Notes under the pieces: generated by a model
The model's database searches: none
Told to the model about the DNA's origin: nothing
What the model saw: only the letters and a program-made list of their open reading frames with translations
Translations under genes and position numbers: made by a program
Shown: positions 63,376 to 64,000 of the stretch, piece by piece
Layout of the letters: every line of letters begins with the position of its first letter
Position numbering within the stretch: the stretch's first letter is position 1
From: Linepithema humile
Lineage: Eukaryota > Arthropoda > Insecta > Hymenoptera > Formicidae
Reading direction: 5' to 3'
Length of the DNA stretch: 64,000 nucleotides
Assembly (NCBI RefSeq): GCF_040581485.1
Contig: NC_090133.1
Location: 25,074,139-25,138,138 of the forward strand

Positions 63376-64000
63376 CTGCAACAATACAGTCGTCAACAAC
63401 AATAATTATGCTCGCGAGAGTTGCTTGAGAGTTGCACATTAGAATAACTTGCAAATCGTAAATAGAATGCATTCGATTGATCGATGCAGATATAGTTAGA
63501 TTACATGATATTAATACTTGACTGAAAAAAAGTAATAAATTTCATATAAAAAAAATTTGCACATTTTTTAGATCGCAATATAAACGCCGCGTTAAAGAAA
63601 TATTTTTTACATAATTTATATTTTAATTAATTTGTCCCTGGGAGTAAATTTATTTTTCACAAGTTGCAGCTATAAAATTATAAATAAAACACAAGATGCA
63701 TGTCTCGTTAATTTTAGATACATTAATAAAAGAATACTTTAAAAAATGTATAAGACTGTTATAAAATATTGAAATTTTAGTATTAAAGGATAAATATCTT
63801 GAGATTTCTTTGATATCACTTTATAGACCAAGGTCACATCCTTCCGGTGACCTAACGTCATTTTTAAATGTCGCGTGCGCTGTAACTTTACATTTTTCCT
63901 ACGCATACACGTACTAATTTTGACGTACTACCTTTGCATCTACATGTAAATTTTACAAGTTTTTACAAAAAATATAAGAAAATCTAGAAAAAGGAAATGT
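63376..64000. other. CASK intron, continuing beyond the window
   Basis: Upstream of the first recognised CASK exon. AT-rich, without visible coding sequence. The exon or exons holding the CASK start codon and the first half of the glycine loop must lie further on. Confidence 0.7.

Overview
The window is a piece of an animal nuclear genome, most likely an insect and plausibly a hymenopteran such as an ant. The reasons are AT-rich DNA without obvious CpG loss, short GT-AG exons in long introns, GC-rich islands at putative first exons, (TA)n and other simple repeats, and no bacterial gene organisation. I had no database, so the taxon is inference.

The main gene is CASK (calcium/calmodulin-dependent serine protein kinase, a membrane-associated guanylate kinase scaffold) on the minus strand. 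Nine consecutive coding exons can be traced from 63375 down to 41363 with intact splice sites and matching phases. They give about 420 residues: kinase domain from the glycine loop, calmodulin-binding/autoregulatory region, and the tandem L27 region. The first codons lie beyond 64000. The PDZ, SH3 and guanylate-kinase exons were not found and should lie beyond coordinate 1, so the last intron would exceed 41 kb.

Within the CASK locus are three signs of extra transcripts. (a) A short exon at 42012-42086 has its own ATG, an upstream in-frame stop and a phase-0 donor that fits the next CASK exon. It looks like the start of a kinase-less, MPP1-like isoform (as Drosophila CASK-alpha), and three CACGTG E-boxes lie just upstream. 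(b) Two well-formed exons at 53331-53402 and 52084-52235, in the intron that splits the kinase activation segment, join in frame, end at a stop and are in phase with the preceding CASK exon. They are either an alternative CASK C-terminus or the end of an unrecognised nested gene. (c) Two large first coding exons at 25814-26425 and 8807-9619 encode unusual His/Arg-rich N-termini and both end in phase-0 donors. They are either distant alternative starts of CASK or first exons of another gene.

Between these lie long AT-rich stretches without recognisable genes. The most striking structure there is an inverted repeat of about 1.85 kb (33314-35169) whose arms carry a similar coding-like segment. 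There is also a degenerate four-copy array of about 220 bp units at 51250-52060, a 28-30 bp minisatellite near 30.5 kb, a perfect 32 bp duplication near 35.4 kb, and a GC-rich island at 36.9-38.0 kb. I found no tRNA, rRNA or CRISPR.
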